Shown here one piece after another: positions 1-5,990 of a stretch of DNA of 64,000 bases. Each line of letters opens with the position of its first letter. Position 1 is the first letter of the stretch. Source of the stretch: Micromonospora_J zhanjiangensis (GTDB taxonomy: Bacteria; Actinomycetota; Actinomycetes; Mycobacteriales; Micromonosporaceae); assembly GCF_042650605.1 (NCBI RefSeq), contig NZ_JBHSBN010000001.1, positions 372,001-436,000 of the forward strand, given 5' to 3'. A program made the translations under genes and the position numbers. The notes under the pieces were generated by a model. It had not been told where the DNA came from. It saw nothing but the letters and a program-made list of their open reading frames with translations, and searched no databases.

Positions 1-550
1 GGGTCTGCGGGGGCTCCTTGAGGATCAGACGCTGCGGGCCGACCTGATCATCACGACCGGCGGCACCGGCACCGGCCCGGGCGACATGGTCCGCCGGATC
101 ATGTCCCGGCGCGAGGGCGGCCGCGCCGGCCCGGTCTCCTTCACCGATGTCGCCCTCTATCCCGGTACCTCGCTCGGGTTCGGTACGGTCGGAGCCGAGG
201 AGGTGCCGGTCGTGTGTCTTCCTGGTGACCCCGGTGCCGCGTTGATCGGCTTCGAAGTCCTGGCCCGCCCGGCCATCCAGCTGCTGGCCGGCGCCGAGCC
301 GGTGTTCCGGCCCAGCGTCCGGGCGCACCTGCTGGAGACCGTCTCGTCCCCGGCCGGGCTGCGCGAGTTCCGTCCCGCCCAGGTGGCCGAGCGGCGCGGC
401 GGCGGCTACACCGTGCAACCGCTGCGCGGCGGTCCGCACACCCTGTCCGGGCTGTCGCACGCCAACGGGCTGCTGGTGCTCGGCGAACGGGTGACCACCG
501 CCGCCGCCGGTTCCACCGTTGACGTGTTGCTGCTGGACCGGCGGCGATGA
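1..550 (+). CDS. moeA: MoeA/Glp-family molybdopterin molybdotransferase, C-terminal part (5' end outside window)
   Basis: Only the last ~180 codons are present, read from base 2. In the family this enzyme inserts molybdate into adenylylated molybdopterin in the cytoplasm, and in several actinobacteria the same protein (Glp) also acts in cell division. The visible part has the glycine-rich loop TTGGTGTGPGDM near residue 20 of the fragment, then the C-terminal beta domain. The usual LPGNPVSA-like motif reads LPGDPGAAL, so two normally conserved positions differ. The stop overlaps the next start as ATGA, which implies an operon with the acetyltransferase and probably with the membrane protein further on. 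The family assignment is firm; whether the enzyme still makes cofactor or mainly serves as a division scaffold cannot be told from the fragment. Confidence 0.9.
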   Translation, partial: GLRGLLEDQTLRADLIITTGGTGTGPGDMVRRIMSRREGGRAGPVSFTDVALYPGTSLGFGTVGAEEVPVVCLPGDPGAALIGFEVLARPAIQLLAGAEPVFRPSVRAHLLETVSSPAGLREFRPAQVAERRGGGYTVQPLRGGPHTLSGLSHANGLLVLGERVTTAAAGSTVDVLLLDRRR

Positions 551-1185
551 TCGGCGGACTGCCCGGCTGGCCCGTCGTGCTGCGGGACGGCGCGGTCCTG
601 CTGCGCCCGTACCGGCGCTCGGACGCGGCCGCCTGGTCGGAGATCCGGCTGGCCAACCAGCGGTGGCTGGCACCCTGGGAGTCCTCGCCGCCCGGCCGCT
701 GGGTGGACCTCAACTCGCCGGCCGCGTTCCGCTACGTGCACAAGGACCAGCGCCGCTCGGCCCGCCTGGGCGAGGGCATGCCGTTCGCCGTGTGCCTCGT
801 CGAGGACGGCCGGGAACGCCTGGTCGGGCACCTGAACCTGGGCAACGTCGTGCGCCGGGCGTTCTGCTCCGCGTACGCCGGCTACTGGGTGGACGGTCGG
901 GTGGCCGGCCGCGGCGTGATGCCGACCGCGATGGCGCTGGCCGTGGACCACGCCTTCGGCCCGGGTGGCCTGCACCGGATCGAGGTCAACATCCGGCCCG
1001 AGAACGGTCCGTCCCGGCGGGTGGTGGAGAAGCTGGGCTTCCGCGAGGAGGCGTACCACGCCCGCTACATGCACATCGACGGCGCCTGGCGCGACCACAT
1101 CGGCTACGCGCTGACCAGCGAGGAGGTCGCCGCCGAGGGCGGCCTGCTGGCCCGTTGGCACCGCAATCGCGCCGCCGCCTCTTGA
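547..1185 (+). CDS. rimJ: GNAT acetyltransferase, RimJ-like ribosomal-protein N-acetyltransferase
   Basis: This 212-residue protein is a single GNAT domain. In RimJ/RimL relatives such enzymes transfer acetyl from acetyl-CoA to a protein N-terminus. The N-terminal strand VVLRDGAVLLRPYRRSD is typical of the group. The acetyl-CoA region is GRVAGRGVMPTAMALAVDHAF (about residues 118-138), followed by the HRIEVNIRPEN strand and a VVEKLGFREE helix, both characteristic of RimJ. The ATG overlaps the moeA stop by four bases, which fixes the start and suggests translational coupling. In other actinobacteria rimJ sits between moeA/glp and glpR, as here. The true substrate is unknown. Confidence 0.88.
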   Translation: MIGGLPGWPVVLRDGAVLLRPYRRSDAAAWSEIRLANQRWLAPWESSPPGRWVDLNSPAAFRYVHKDQRRSARLGEGMPFAVCLVEDGRERLVGHLNLGNVVRRAFCSAYAGYWVDGRVAGRGVMPTAMALAVDHAFGPGGLHRIEVNIRPENGPSRRVVEKLGFREEAYHARYMHIDGAWRDHIGYALTSEEVAAEGGLLARWHRNRAAAS

Positions 1186-1370
1186 TCTTTTCGGTCCGTT
1201 GTGATCGGCGCGCCGTACGGCCGTACCGGTGCCACGCCCGTAACCTGAAGTAACTGGACGTGCGGCAACCTCGTACCAAGCCTCAATGATCTGCGTGATC
1301 GGCGACCACTGCGCGGAGATCTTCCCGGGTACGGTCGGTTGCCCGGGAAGGCTGACGGGAGGGGGAGCGG

Positions 1371-2168
1371 GTGCCGACGTCGGTGCTCCTCGCCGTCCTC
1401 GCCGCGGCCGGTCTGCTCGCCCTCGCTCCGGCGCTGGTCCGCCGGTACGACGCCACCGAGCGGCTGGTGGCGGAGCGGGCGCAGTCGACGGCGCGGGTCC
1501 TGCCGCGCCGCCGGCGGATGCGCACTGTCCCGGGCCGGCGCCCGGTCAACCCGTCCCGGCTGCTGGTCGTCAAGCCCGTCTCCGGCGGCGCTCCGGTCTC
1601 CGCCGGCGCCGCGGCCACGGTCGTACCGGCCGGCAACCGCCGCTCCGGCCGGCTGCGCGCGGTACCCCGCACCGCCACCCGGCCGCGCCGCCGCCCCCCG
1701 GCCGGCCGGCACACCCCGGCCGTCTACCGCCGGCGTCGGGTGTTCGCCGCCCTGCTGCTGCTCAACCTGGTCGAGCTGGTCGGCGTGGCGGTGGTCAGCC
1801 CGGGCTTCTGGATCAGCTTCTCGGTCACCGGCACCCTGCTGGCCGCCTACGTCGTACACCTGCGCAACCGGGCCGTCGCCGACCGCCGGCGCCGGCGCGA
1901 GGCCGCCCGCGAGGCGGCCTGGCTGGCCGCCCGCCAGGCCGAGGTCCGCCGCGAACAGGCCCGCCGGGCGGCGGCCCGCCGGGAGGCGCAGCGCCGCCTG
2001 GCGGCCCAACGCGAAGCGGTACGCCGAGCCGCGATGGGCCTGGACCGCCCGGCCGACCTACCCCCCGCCGCCGCGGCCGGTGGCCGGTCCGCCTCGGTCT
2101 CCTACCGCCGCGCCGGTGGCCTGCGCGGCCGCCCGTACGAGGCCGGCCGCGGCGGCCGCTCGGCGTAA
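1371..2168 (+). CDS. glpR: GlpR/SepX-type divisome-associated membrane protein
   Basis: A 265-residue membrane protein with one hydrophobic segment at residues 3-22, a basic cytoplasmic stretch rich in R, P and G (about 25-120), two closely spaced membrane segments (about 123-165), and a long basic, alanine-rich helical tail (about 170-225). This one-plus-two topology, together with its place after moeA and rimJ, matches GlpR of Corynebacterium (membrane receptor of the gephyrin-like Glp) and SepX of Streptomyces, both cell-division proteins. The GTG start has a strong purine-rich site (GGGAGGGGG) just upstream. A 185-bp gap from rimJ may hold its own promoter. The assignment rests on topology and synteny; no catalytic motif is expected. 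Confidence 0.75.
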   Translation: MPTSVLLAVLAAAGLLALAPALVRRYDATERLVAERAQSTARVLPRRRRMRTVPGRRPVNPSRLLVVKPVSGGAPVSAGAAATVVPAGNRRSGRLRAVPRTATRPRRRPPAGRHTPAVYRRRRVFAALLLLNLVELVGVAVVSPGFWISFSVTGTLLAAYVVHLRNRAVADRRRRREAAREAAWLAARQAEVRREQARRAAARREAQRRLAAQREAVRRAAMGLDRPADLPPAAAAGGRSASVSYRRAGGLRGRPYEAGRGGRSA

Positions 2169-2284
2169 GTCGTGGCGCTCCGGATCTTGGCGTGAGCCGG
2201 CCCTCGGCGGGGCCGGAACGCGCCAACCTTCGGTGGCGGCGGCCGGGCGGCGGGGTGGATTCGCATCGGGGGGAGGGAACCTGT

Positions 2285-2290
2285 TAGCCT
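2285..2290 (+). promoter_or_regulatory. Candidate -10 element of tRNA-Ala
   Basis: TAGCCT fits the actinobacterial TANNNT -10 and lies about 64 bases before the tRNA, leaving room for a short 5' leader. No convincing -35 is seen. Confidence 0.35.
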
Positions 2291-2353
2291 GATCCACGAC
2301 TGGGCGCGTCCGGTGGACGGCGTCTGGTCGGTCGTCGGGCTCCGGTCCGACGA

Positions 2354-2427
2354 GGGGCTGTGGCGCAGACCGGTAGCGCACCTCGTTCGCATCGAGGGGG
2401 TCAGGGGTTCAAATCCCCTCAGCTCCA
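2354..2427 (+). tRNA. tRNA-Ala (anticodon CGC)
   Basis: The cloverleaf folds fully. The acceptor is GGGGCTG with CAGCTCC (one G-U pair), and the D arm is GCGC/GCGC. The anticodon stem CCTCG/CGAGG encloses loop TTCGCAT, giving anticodon CGC, which reads GCG alanine codons. The variable loop is GGGTC, the T arm AGGGG-TTCAAAT-CCCCT, and the discriminator base A. CCA is not encoded. The 3' half from the anticodon loop onward is duplicated at 4002-4045, so this gene was probably the integration target of a mobile element. Confidence 0.96.
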
Positions 2428-2428
2428 C
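2385..2428 (+). repeat. Direct repeat copy 1 (tRNA-Ala 3' half; putative attachment site)
   Basis: These 44 bases run from the anticodon loop to one base beyond the tRNA and are identical to 4002-4045. Weaker similarity continues through a downstream hairpin to a shared GATCTTGTACAGCAG stretch. Exact duplication of a tRNA 3' end is the classic footprint of integration by a tyrosine recombinase. Confidence 0.8.
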
Positions 2429-2436
2429 CCCAGCTC

Positions 2437-2472
2437 AAAGGCCGTTTCCGCCAGTCGGAGGCGGCCTTTTTC
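2437..2472 (+). terminator. Intrinsic terminator after tRNA-Ala
   Basis: AAAGGCCG pairs with CGGCCTTT around an inner CCG/CGG, followed by a run of five T. A related hairpin follows the second repeat copy. Confidence 0.75.
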
Positions 2473-2571
2473 GATCTTGTACAGCAGCGAAGTACAGCAA
2501 CTGATCGTCGTGCCGGCGCGGCTCGCCGAAGGCGGCGATGATTTCTTGCTGGTCCAGCCCGGCCCGCAGCG

Positions 2572-2858
2572 GCCGGTGGCTTCGGTGGCCCTGGTGGCGT
2601 ACTTGGCCAGGTAGGCAGCGACCTTCCCATCAGTCAGCTCGCCGCCAGCGCTGTTGACACGGCGGACGTCGACCTGCTCGCCCCAGGCGACCACCCAGCC
2701 CTTCGGCCGGTCGAGATGCGGGGTGTCATGACGGTGATCTGGGAGGAGGCGACGCGGACCGCTTCTTCCAGGTCGTCGACGGTGATGGGATGTCGGCTTC
2801 CGGCGGGTTGCCGCAGGCTGCCCCCACCCGTGGAGGTGTGCGAATCCGGGCCATCGTG
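2572..2858 (-). pseudogene. Replication initiator (RepSA-like) fragment of an actinomycete integrative element
   Basis: Two reading frames on the minus strand together recall the central part of the replication initiators of pSAM2-type integrative elements. The upstream part (2858 to about 2718) reads TVDDLEEAVRVASSQITV. After a frameshift near 2715 the next frame reads VVAWGEQVDVRRV and then DGKVAAYLAKYATRATEATG (ending near 2572). The WG-Q-DVR and YLAKYATKA-E motifs are typical of that family. No start codon or full-length domain survives, so the gene is dead. It lies directly after tRNA-Ala between the two attachment-like repeats, which supports an integrated, decayed element. Confidence 0.7.
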
Positions 2859-3091
2859 GACGGCAGGCCAAGGCCGTGCTGGGCCGCTCAGCGGATTCGG
2901 GGACCCGTGATCTCGCTGCCGGCTCCGCCTGGAAACTGGCTCGGGCACACATTGTGTGGCCGGCCGGTCACCACCGCGTGTCCGAATGAGATCGGCACGC
3001 TCTTTCGCATTGTCCTATGTTGACGCCGAAGCGGATTGATGCCACGATGGCCGCTATCTTTCGATCTTGATGACACAGGGAGATGCGGTCG

Positions 3092-3592
3092 ATGAGACAC
3101 ATGACGACGGTTTTGAAGGGACTCGTGCGATCTCGGCGCGCGGTTAGTGGCATCCTCGCCCTCGTGACCGCAGTGTTCGTGGTGTTTGCCGCGCCGGCGC
3201 CGGCCATGGCCGCCGACAATTGGCACCGCATGTGCGGATACGAGTTCGCTAGTTGCCAGACCGGCGTCAAGGCCGGACTGGTGGACGCCGACCAGTGCAT
3301 GACGGCGTCCGGGGGCCTCTACGGGCACAGTACGCAAGTCTGCGTCAAGTACGACGGTGACTACGTCTACGTCAGGGACGGCCAAGCCGACGGGCACTCG
3401 GCGATTGGCGTTATCGAATCCGACAACGGCAACGTCATCAAGCGGCACTGTCGCAATCCCTATGGGAGCGGTACCTGGGCCAAGTGCAACTTCAACTGGT
3501 CCGAATCAGGTTACAAGTGGGTTGGGGGCGGCTACCTCGCGAACTTCGACAGTATGCCCCGTGAATGGCTGTGGAAATTCACCAATAACTGA
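3092..3592 (+). CDS. Secreted cysteine-containing protein of unknown function
   Basis: This 166-residue protein starts with a clear Sec signal peptide: positive residues (KGLVRSRR), a hydrophobic core, and a likely cut after APAPAMA near residue 40. The mature part is about 125 residues, with six cysteines and many W, Y, G and N, consistent with a small extracellular disulfide-bonded beta protein. I do not recognise the family. The start is chosen because GGGAG sits nine bases upstream; ATGs at 3083 and 3101 are alternatives. Base composition is visibly less GC-rich than the flanking genes, and it lies inside the repeat-bounded segment, so it is probably cargo of the decayed element. Confidence 0.7.
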   Translation: MRHMTTVLKGLVRSRRAVSGILALVTAVFVVFAAPAPAMAADNWHRMCGYEFASCQTGVKAGLVDADQCMTASGGLYGHSTQVCVKYDGDYVYVRDGQADGHSAIGVIESDNGNVIKRHCRNPYGSGTWAKCNFNWSESGYKWVGGGYLANFDSMPREWLWKFTNN

Positions 3593-3654
3593 ATCGTCAT
3601 CGGCCTCGCGCCTTCCCTGAAGGCTGGCGGCAGTGGCTGGCGAGAACGGCAAAT

Positions 3655-3713
3655 GCCCTCTGGGCTGGAAGGGTGAGATCTGTAAGGGTCTCAGCCATCC
3701 GGCACAGAGGGCG
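3655..3713. other. Stem-loop, possible terminator after the secreted-protein gene
   Basis: GCCCTCTG near 3656 pairs perfectly with CAGAGGGC near 3705, and an inner GAGA/TCTC pairing adds to the fold. There is no clear T run, so its role as a terminator is uncertain. Confidence 0.4.
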
Positions 3714-3840
3714 CCTTCACGCGCTCTCGGAACGGTCTCGGCGAGCAGTTCGTCGGCTGCCGCCGCGTGCGGGTAGTGGCGTACCGTCTTGCCGTCGAGG
3801 TCAGAGCGACCGGCAATAGGTCGGAATCTCGGCGGGTGGG

Positions 3841-3985
3841 AGTGGCCGTGCCAGACCCGGCGGCGGGAGCTGCGAGCGGAGTGCGACCGCGCCCCGGTGT
3901 CGCTACGTAGCCCTCTACCTGGCCGCCCAACTCGTCGACGCCGCCCAGGATCTAGCCCACGTTCCCGTCGGGCACCGCCCGGTCC
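3841..3985 (+). pseudogene. Decayed copy of the small gene at 4893-5111
   Basis: At the DNA level this stretch closely follows the middle and end of the intact small gene at 4893. It keeps the encoded signatures (WPCQ then RRRELRAE, then ALYLAAQLVDAAQDLA) but has small indels that break the frame, and no start. It ends just before the second tRNA-derived repeat. It shows that this family existed in more than one copy here, as expected from a second or older element insertion. Confidence 0.6.
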
Positions 3986-4001
3986 GACCCGCTCGCCGAC
4001 A

Positions 4002-4045
4002 GTTCGCATCGAGGGGGTCAGGGGTTCAAATCCCCTCAGCTCCAC
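4002..4045 (+). repeat. Direct repeat copy 2 (tRNA-Ala 3' half; putative second attachment site)
   Basis: Identical over 44 bases to 2385-2428 but with no tRNA 5' half in front, so it is not a functional tRNA. It marks the far boundary of a 1.6-kb segment that begins at tRNA-Ala. Confidence 0.8.
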
Positions 4046-4053
4046 TCAGTTCG

Positions 4054-4086
4054 AAGGCCGTTTCCCGTGCTGGGAGACGGCCTTTT
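4054..4086 (+). terminator. Terminator hairpin after the second repeat
   Basis: AAGGCCGTTTCCC pairs with GGGAGACGGCCTT (13 pairs, one G-U) and is followed by four T. It resembles the hairpin after the true tRNA, so the duplication covers the tRNA terminator as well. Confidence 0.7.
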
Positions 4087-4168
4087 CCGATCTTGTACAG
4101 CAGAAGTACTCTGCCACTTTCGGACCATGTGGCTGCGCCTAGGATCAGTTGGCGCGGGCCGAGGGAAG

Positions 4169-4570
4169 CTAGCGGCCGACGCGGACACGATCGGCGGCGT
4201 ACGTCTCCCGGGAACCGTCGCCGCGGAAGATCACGACGACTGGGACGCCCTCGCTGATCTCAAGTTCGCGTCGCTCCGCCGGGGTCGGCATCCGGGCAGA
4301 CGCAGTGTCGCCCTTCAGGAGAGTGACTGTCTCGGTCGGCTCGTTGGCGCGGACGAAGGTGCCGCGCGGTGGTTCCACGATCACGAGCCCTTCCGACCGA
4401 AGTAGCGCTATCGCCTGTCGGACGCTCGTGCGGCTCAACCCGTACTCCTGAGCTAGCCGCAGTTCACTTGGCAGCGATGCGCCCGGCGCAAGGTCGCCAG
4501 ACGTGATCCGGTCTCGCAGAAGGTCTGCGAGCTGCCGGAACACGGCGCGGTCTGCGCTCGGGTCGATCAC
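4169..4570 (-). CDS. GntR-family transcriptional regulator
   Basis: A 133-residue cytoplasmic DNA-binding protein. Residues 8-75 form the GntR winged helix: FRQLADLLRDRITSGDL, then LPSELRLAQEYGLSRTSVRQ and the wing VEPPRGTFV. The remaining ~55 residues are too short for a full UTRA or FCD effector domain, so it is a compact regulator like those of actinomycete integrative elements (KorSA type) and of small accessory clusters. It starts at a GTG and diverges from three tiny coupled genes; the shared ~137-bp region carries candidate operator repeats. Its targets are probably itself and those genes; the ligand is unknown. Confidence 0.85.
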   Translation of the reverse strand: MIDPSADRAVFRQLADLLRDRITSGDLAPGASLPSELRLAQEYGLSRTSVRQAIALLRSEGLVIVEPPRGTFVRANEPTETVTLLKGDTASARMPTPAERRELEISEGVPVVVIFRGDGSRETYAADRVRVGR

Positions 4571-4596
4571 GGCTGTGACGCTACGTGTCCAACAGC

Positions 4597-4618
4597 TCTA
4601 CATCTTATTGTATCTACA
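4597..4618. promoter_or_regulatory. Candidate operator in the GntR / small-gene divergent promoter
   Basis: Two TCTACA hexamers start 16 bp apart within an unusually AT-rich patch of the divergent region. Repeats so close to the regulator start make an autoregulatory operator plausible, but this is pattern-based only. Confidence 0.35.
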
Positions 4619-4707
4619 GTCCTACGTCGTTACAGTGACCTTTGATCTCCAGCAGCCGGCCCCCAGGGGCCGAACGCCTGCCATCGATTCATGCTTGAGG
4701 GGGTCCA

Positions 4708-4896
4708 GTGCCGCGCGTCTCGTACGAGGAGTACCTGTCCGCTGTCGCCCTGACCTTGGCCCGCCGGCACCGGCCGGTCTGGTCATGGCGGCACTGGCGG
4801 CGCATCTGCCGCTGCGGCGCGACCCTGCCGTGCCGGAGCCGTCACCGCATCCCGATCAATCGCGGCCACTGGCCCAGCCAGGACGGCCCGCGATGA
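4708..4896 (+). CDS. Small basic hypothetical protein
   Basis: This 62-residue protein starts at GTG, with GAGGGGG eight bases upstream. It is rich in R, H and W with a CRCG...PCRS cysteine pair near residues 35-43 and has no membrane segment or signal peptide. The stop overlaps the next ATG as ATGA, so it is the first gene of a coupled trio divergent from the GntR regulator. I do not recognise a function; families like this recur beside GntR genes in Micromonosporaceae. Confidence 0.6.
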   Translation: MPRVSYEEYLSAVALTLARRHRPVWSWRHWRRICRCGATLPCRSRHRIPINRGHWPSQDGPR

Positions 4897-5111
4897 GCAC
4901 TCACCATCCGATCAAGCCGGCTTGGACGTGTGACGGCTGTGCGGGCGAGTGGCCCTGCCAGAGCCGGCGGCGGGAGCTGCGAGCCGAGTACGACCACGCC
5001 CCGGTAGCACTGGCCCTCTACCTAGCCGCTCAACTCGTCGATGCCGCCCAGGACCTGGCCCCCGTTCCCGCCGGCCACCTGCATTACCGATTCCTCGGCT
5101 GGACTCGATGA
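4893..5111 (+). CDS. Small conserved hypothetical protein (WTCDGC...WPC family)
   Basis: A 72-residue protein with WTCDGCAGEWPC near residues 11-22, suggesting a small metal-binding or redox knuckle, then a charged helix RRRELRAEYDHA and a conserved ALYLAAQLVDAAQDLA helix ending in FLGW. It recalls very small proteins common in Micromonosporaceae that are sometimes mislabelled flavin reductase; the sequence is far too short for that. It overlaps both neighbours by ATGA, so the three genes are almost surely co-translated. A decayed copy lies at 3841-3985. Confidence 0.65.
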   Translation: MSTHHPIKPAWTCDGCAGEWPCQSRRRELRAEYDHAPVALALYLAAQLVDAAQDLAPVPAGHLHYRFLGWTR

Positions 5112-5293
5112 GTATCCTGCGGCCCGGCGACGAGAAGTTCCACTACAGCGACGCCTCGCACAAGTGGATCCCGCCCGATCCCGACTACGACCAGGCGCTC
5201 TGGGACGAGCAGGTGCGGCAGCACCAGCGGCAACACCTCGTCTTCGAACCGCCGAAGCGCCGGCGCCCGGCGCGCGGAACGGCGTCTCGGTGA
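5108..5293 (+). CDS. Small hypothetical protein, third of the coupled trio
   Basis: A 61-residue protein rich in D, Q and H (YSDASHKWIPPDPDYDQALW, then a Q/H/R-rich helix) with a basic tail. There is no recognisable domain, signal or membrane segment. The start is fixed by the ATGA overlap with the preceding gene. The function is unknown; its tight coupling to the WTCDGC protein suggests they act together or are regulated together by the GntR protein. Confidence 0.55.
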   Translation: MSILRPGDEKFHYSDASHKWIPPDPDYDQALWDEQVRQHQRQHLVFEPPKRRRPARGTASR

Positions 5294-5350
5294 CCGCCAC
5301 CCATCGTCGCCGCCTACCCGTGACGCTCCTTGCCTTGCCGGACCGGCCGG

Positions 5351-5890
5351 TCAGTCCGACGAACCTCGCTCCCGGCGCCAGGCCAGCAGCCGGTGGTACG
5401 CGGCCAGCCCGTCCGGCGTCCAGGGCCACTCGTCCAGCCGCTCCCGCACCTGCTCCTCGGTGAGGAACGCGTGCCAGGCGATCTCCTCCACCTGCGGTCG
5501 CACCGGCAGTTCGCAGCGCACCTCGTACACGCCGGACCACCAGCTGTGCTCGGGCGTGTCGTACAGGAACCGGAACAGCGGCGCCGGCGCGGGCAGTCCC
5601 GACACGCCCAACTCCTCCTCGGCCTCGCGCAGCGCCGCCTCGTCGTACGACTCGCCGGCGCCGACCACCCCGCCGACGAACATGTCGTACCGGGACGGGA
5701 AGATCGCCTTTCCGGCGGTGCGCCGGTGGACGAAGATCCGGTCGGCGGCGTCCCGGACCAGGACGAACGCGCAGCGGTGCCGCAACCGGCGGGCGTACGC
5801 CTCGCCGCGCGGCGCCCGGCCCATCACCCGATCCTGTTCGTCGACGATGTCCAGCACCTCGTCCGCCGACCGCGGCACCGCGTCAGTCAT
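5351..5890 (-). CDS. Nudix hydrolase
   Basis: A 179-residue cytoplasmic enzyme with one Nudix domain. The Nudix box is complete near residues 75-97: G, VVGAG, E, SYDEAAL, then REAEEELGV, supplying the metal-binding glutamates for hydrolysis of a nucleoside-diphosphate-linked substrate. The N-terminus (DEVLDIVDEQDRVMGRAPRGEAY) and the HRCAFVLV strand match the isopentenyl-isomerase-like / YfcD-type branch, whose substrates are poorly defined. The start is the internal ATG at 5888-5890, which gives the usual length. No operon partner is evident. Pif of pSAM2-type elements is also a Nudix protein, but nothing here ties this gene to the element relic. Confidence 0.85.
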   Translation of the reverse strand: MTDAVPRSADEVLDIVDEQDRVMGRAPRGEAYARRLRHRCAFVLVRDAADRIFVHRRTAGKAIFPSRYDMFVGGVVGAGESYDEAALREAEEELGVSGLPAPAPLFRFLYDTPEHSWWSGVYEVRCELPVRPQVEEIAWHAFLTEEQVRERLDEWPWTPDGLAAYHRLLAWRRERGSSD

Positions 5891-5990
5891 GTGCCCATCC
5901 AACAGCACGCCGACGGACGACCCGCCCACGCCAGGCCGCCGTCAACCCACGGCAGGCCGCCCCGCCGACCCGCGGCCGGCCTGTCCACCG

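Noticed and set aside
4893..5111. Flavin reductase
   Set aside because: The label is sometimes given to these small proteins, but 72 residues cannot form that fold and no flavin motif is seen.
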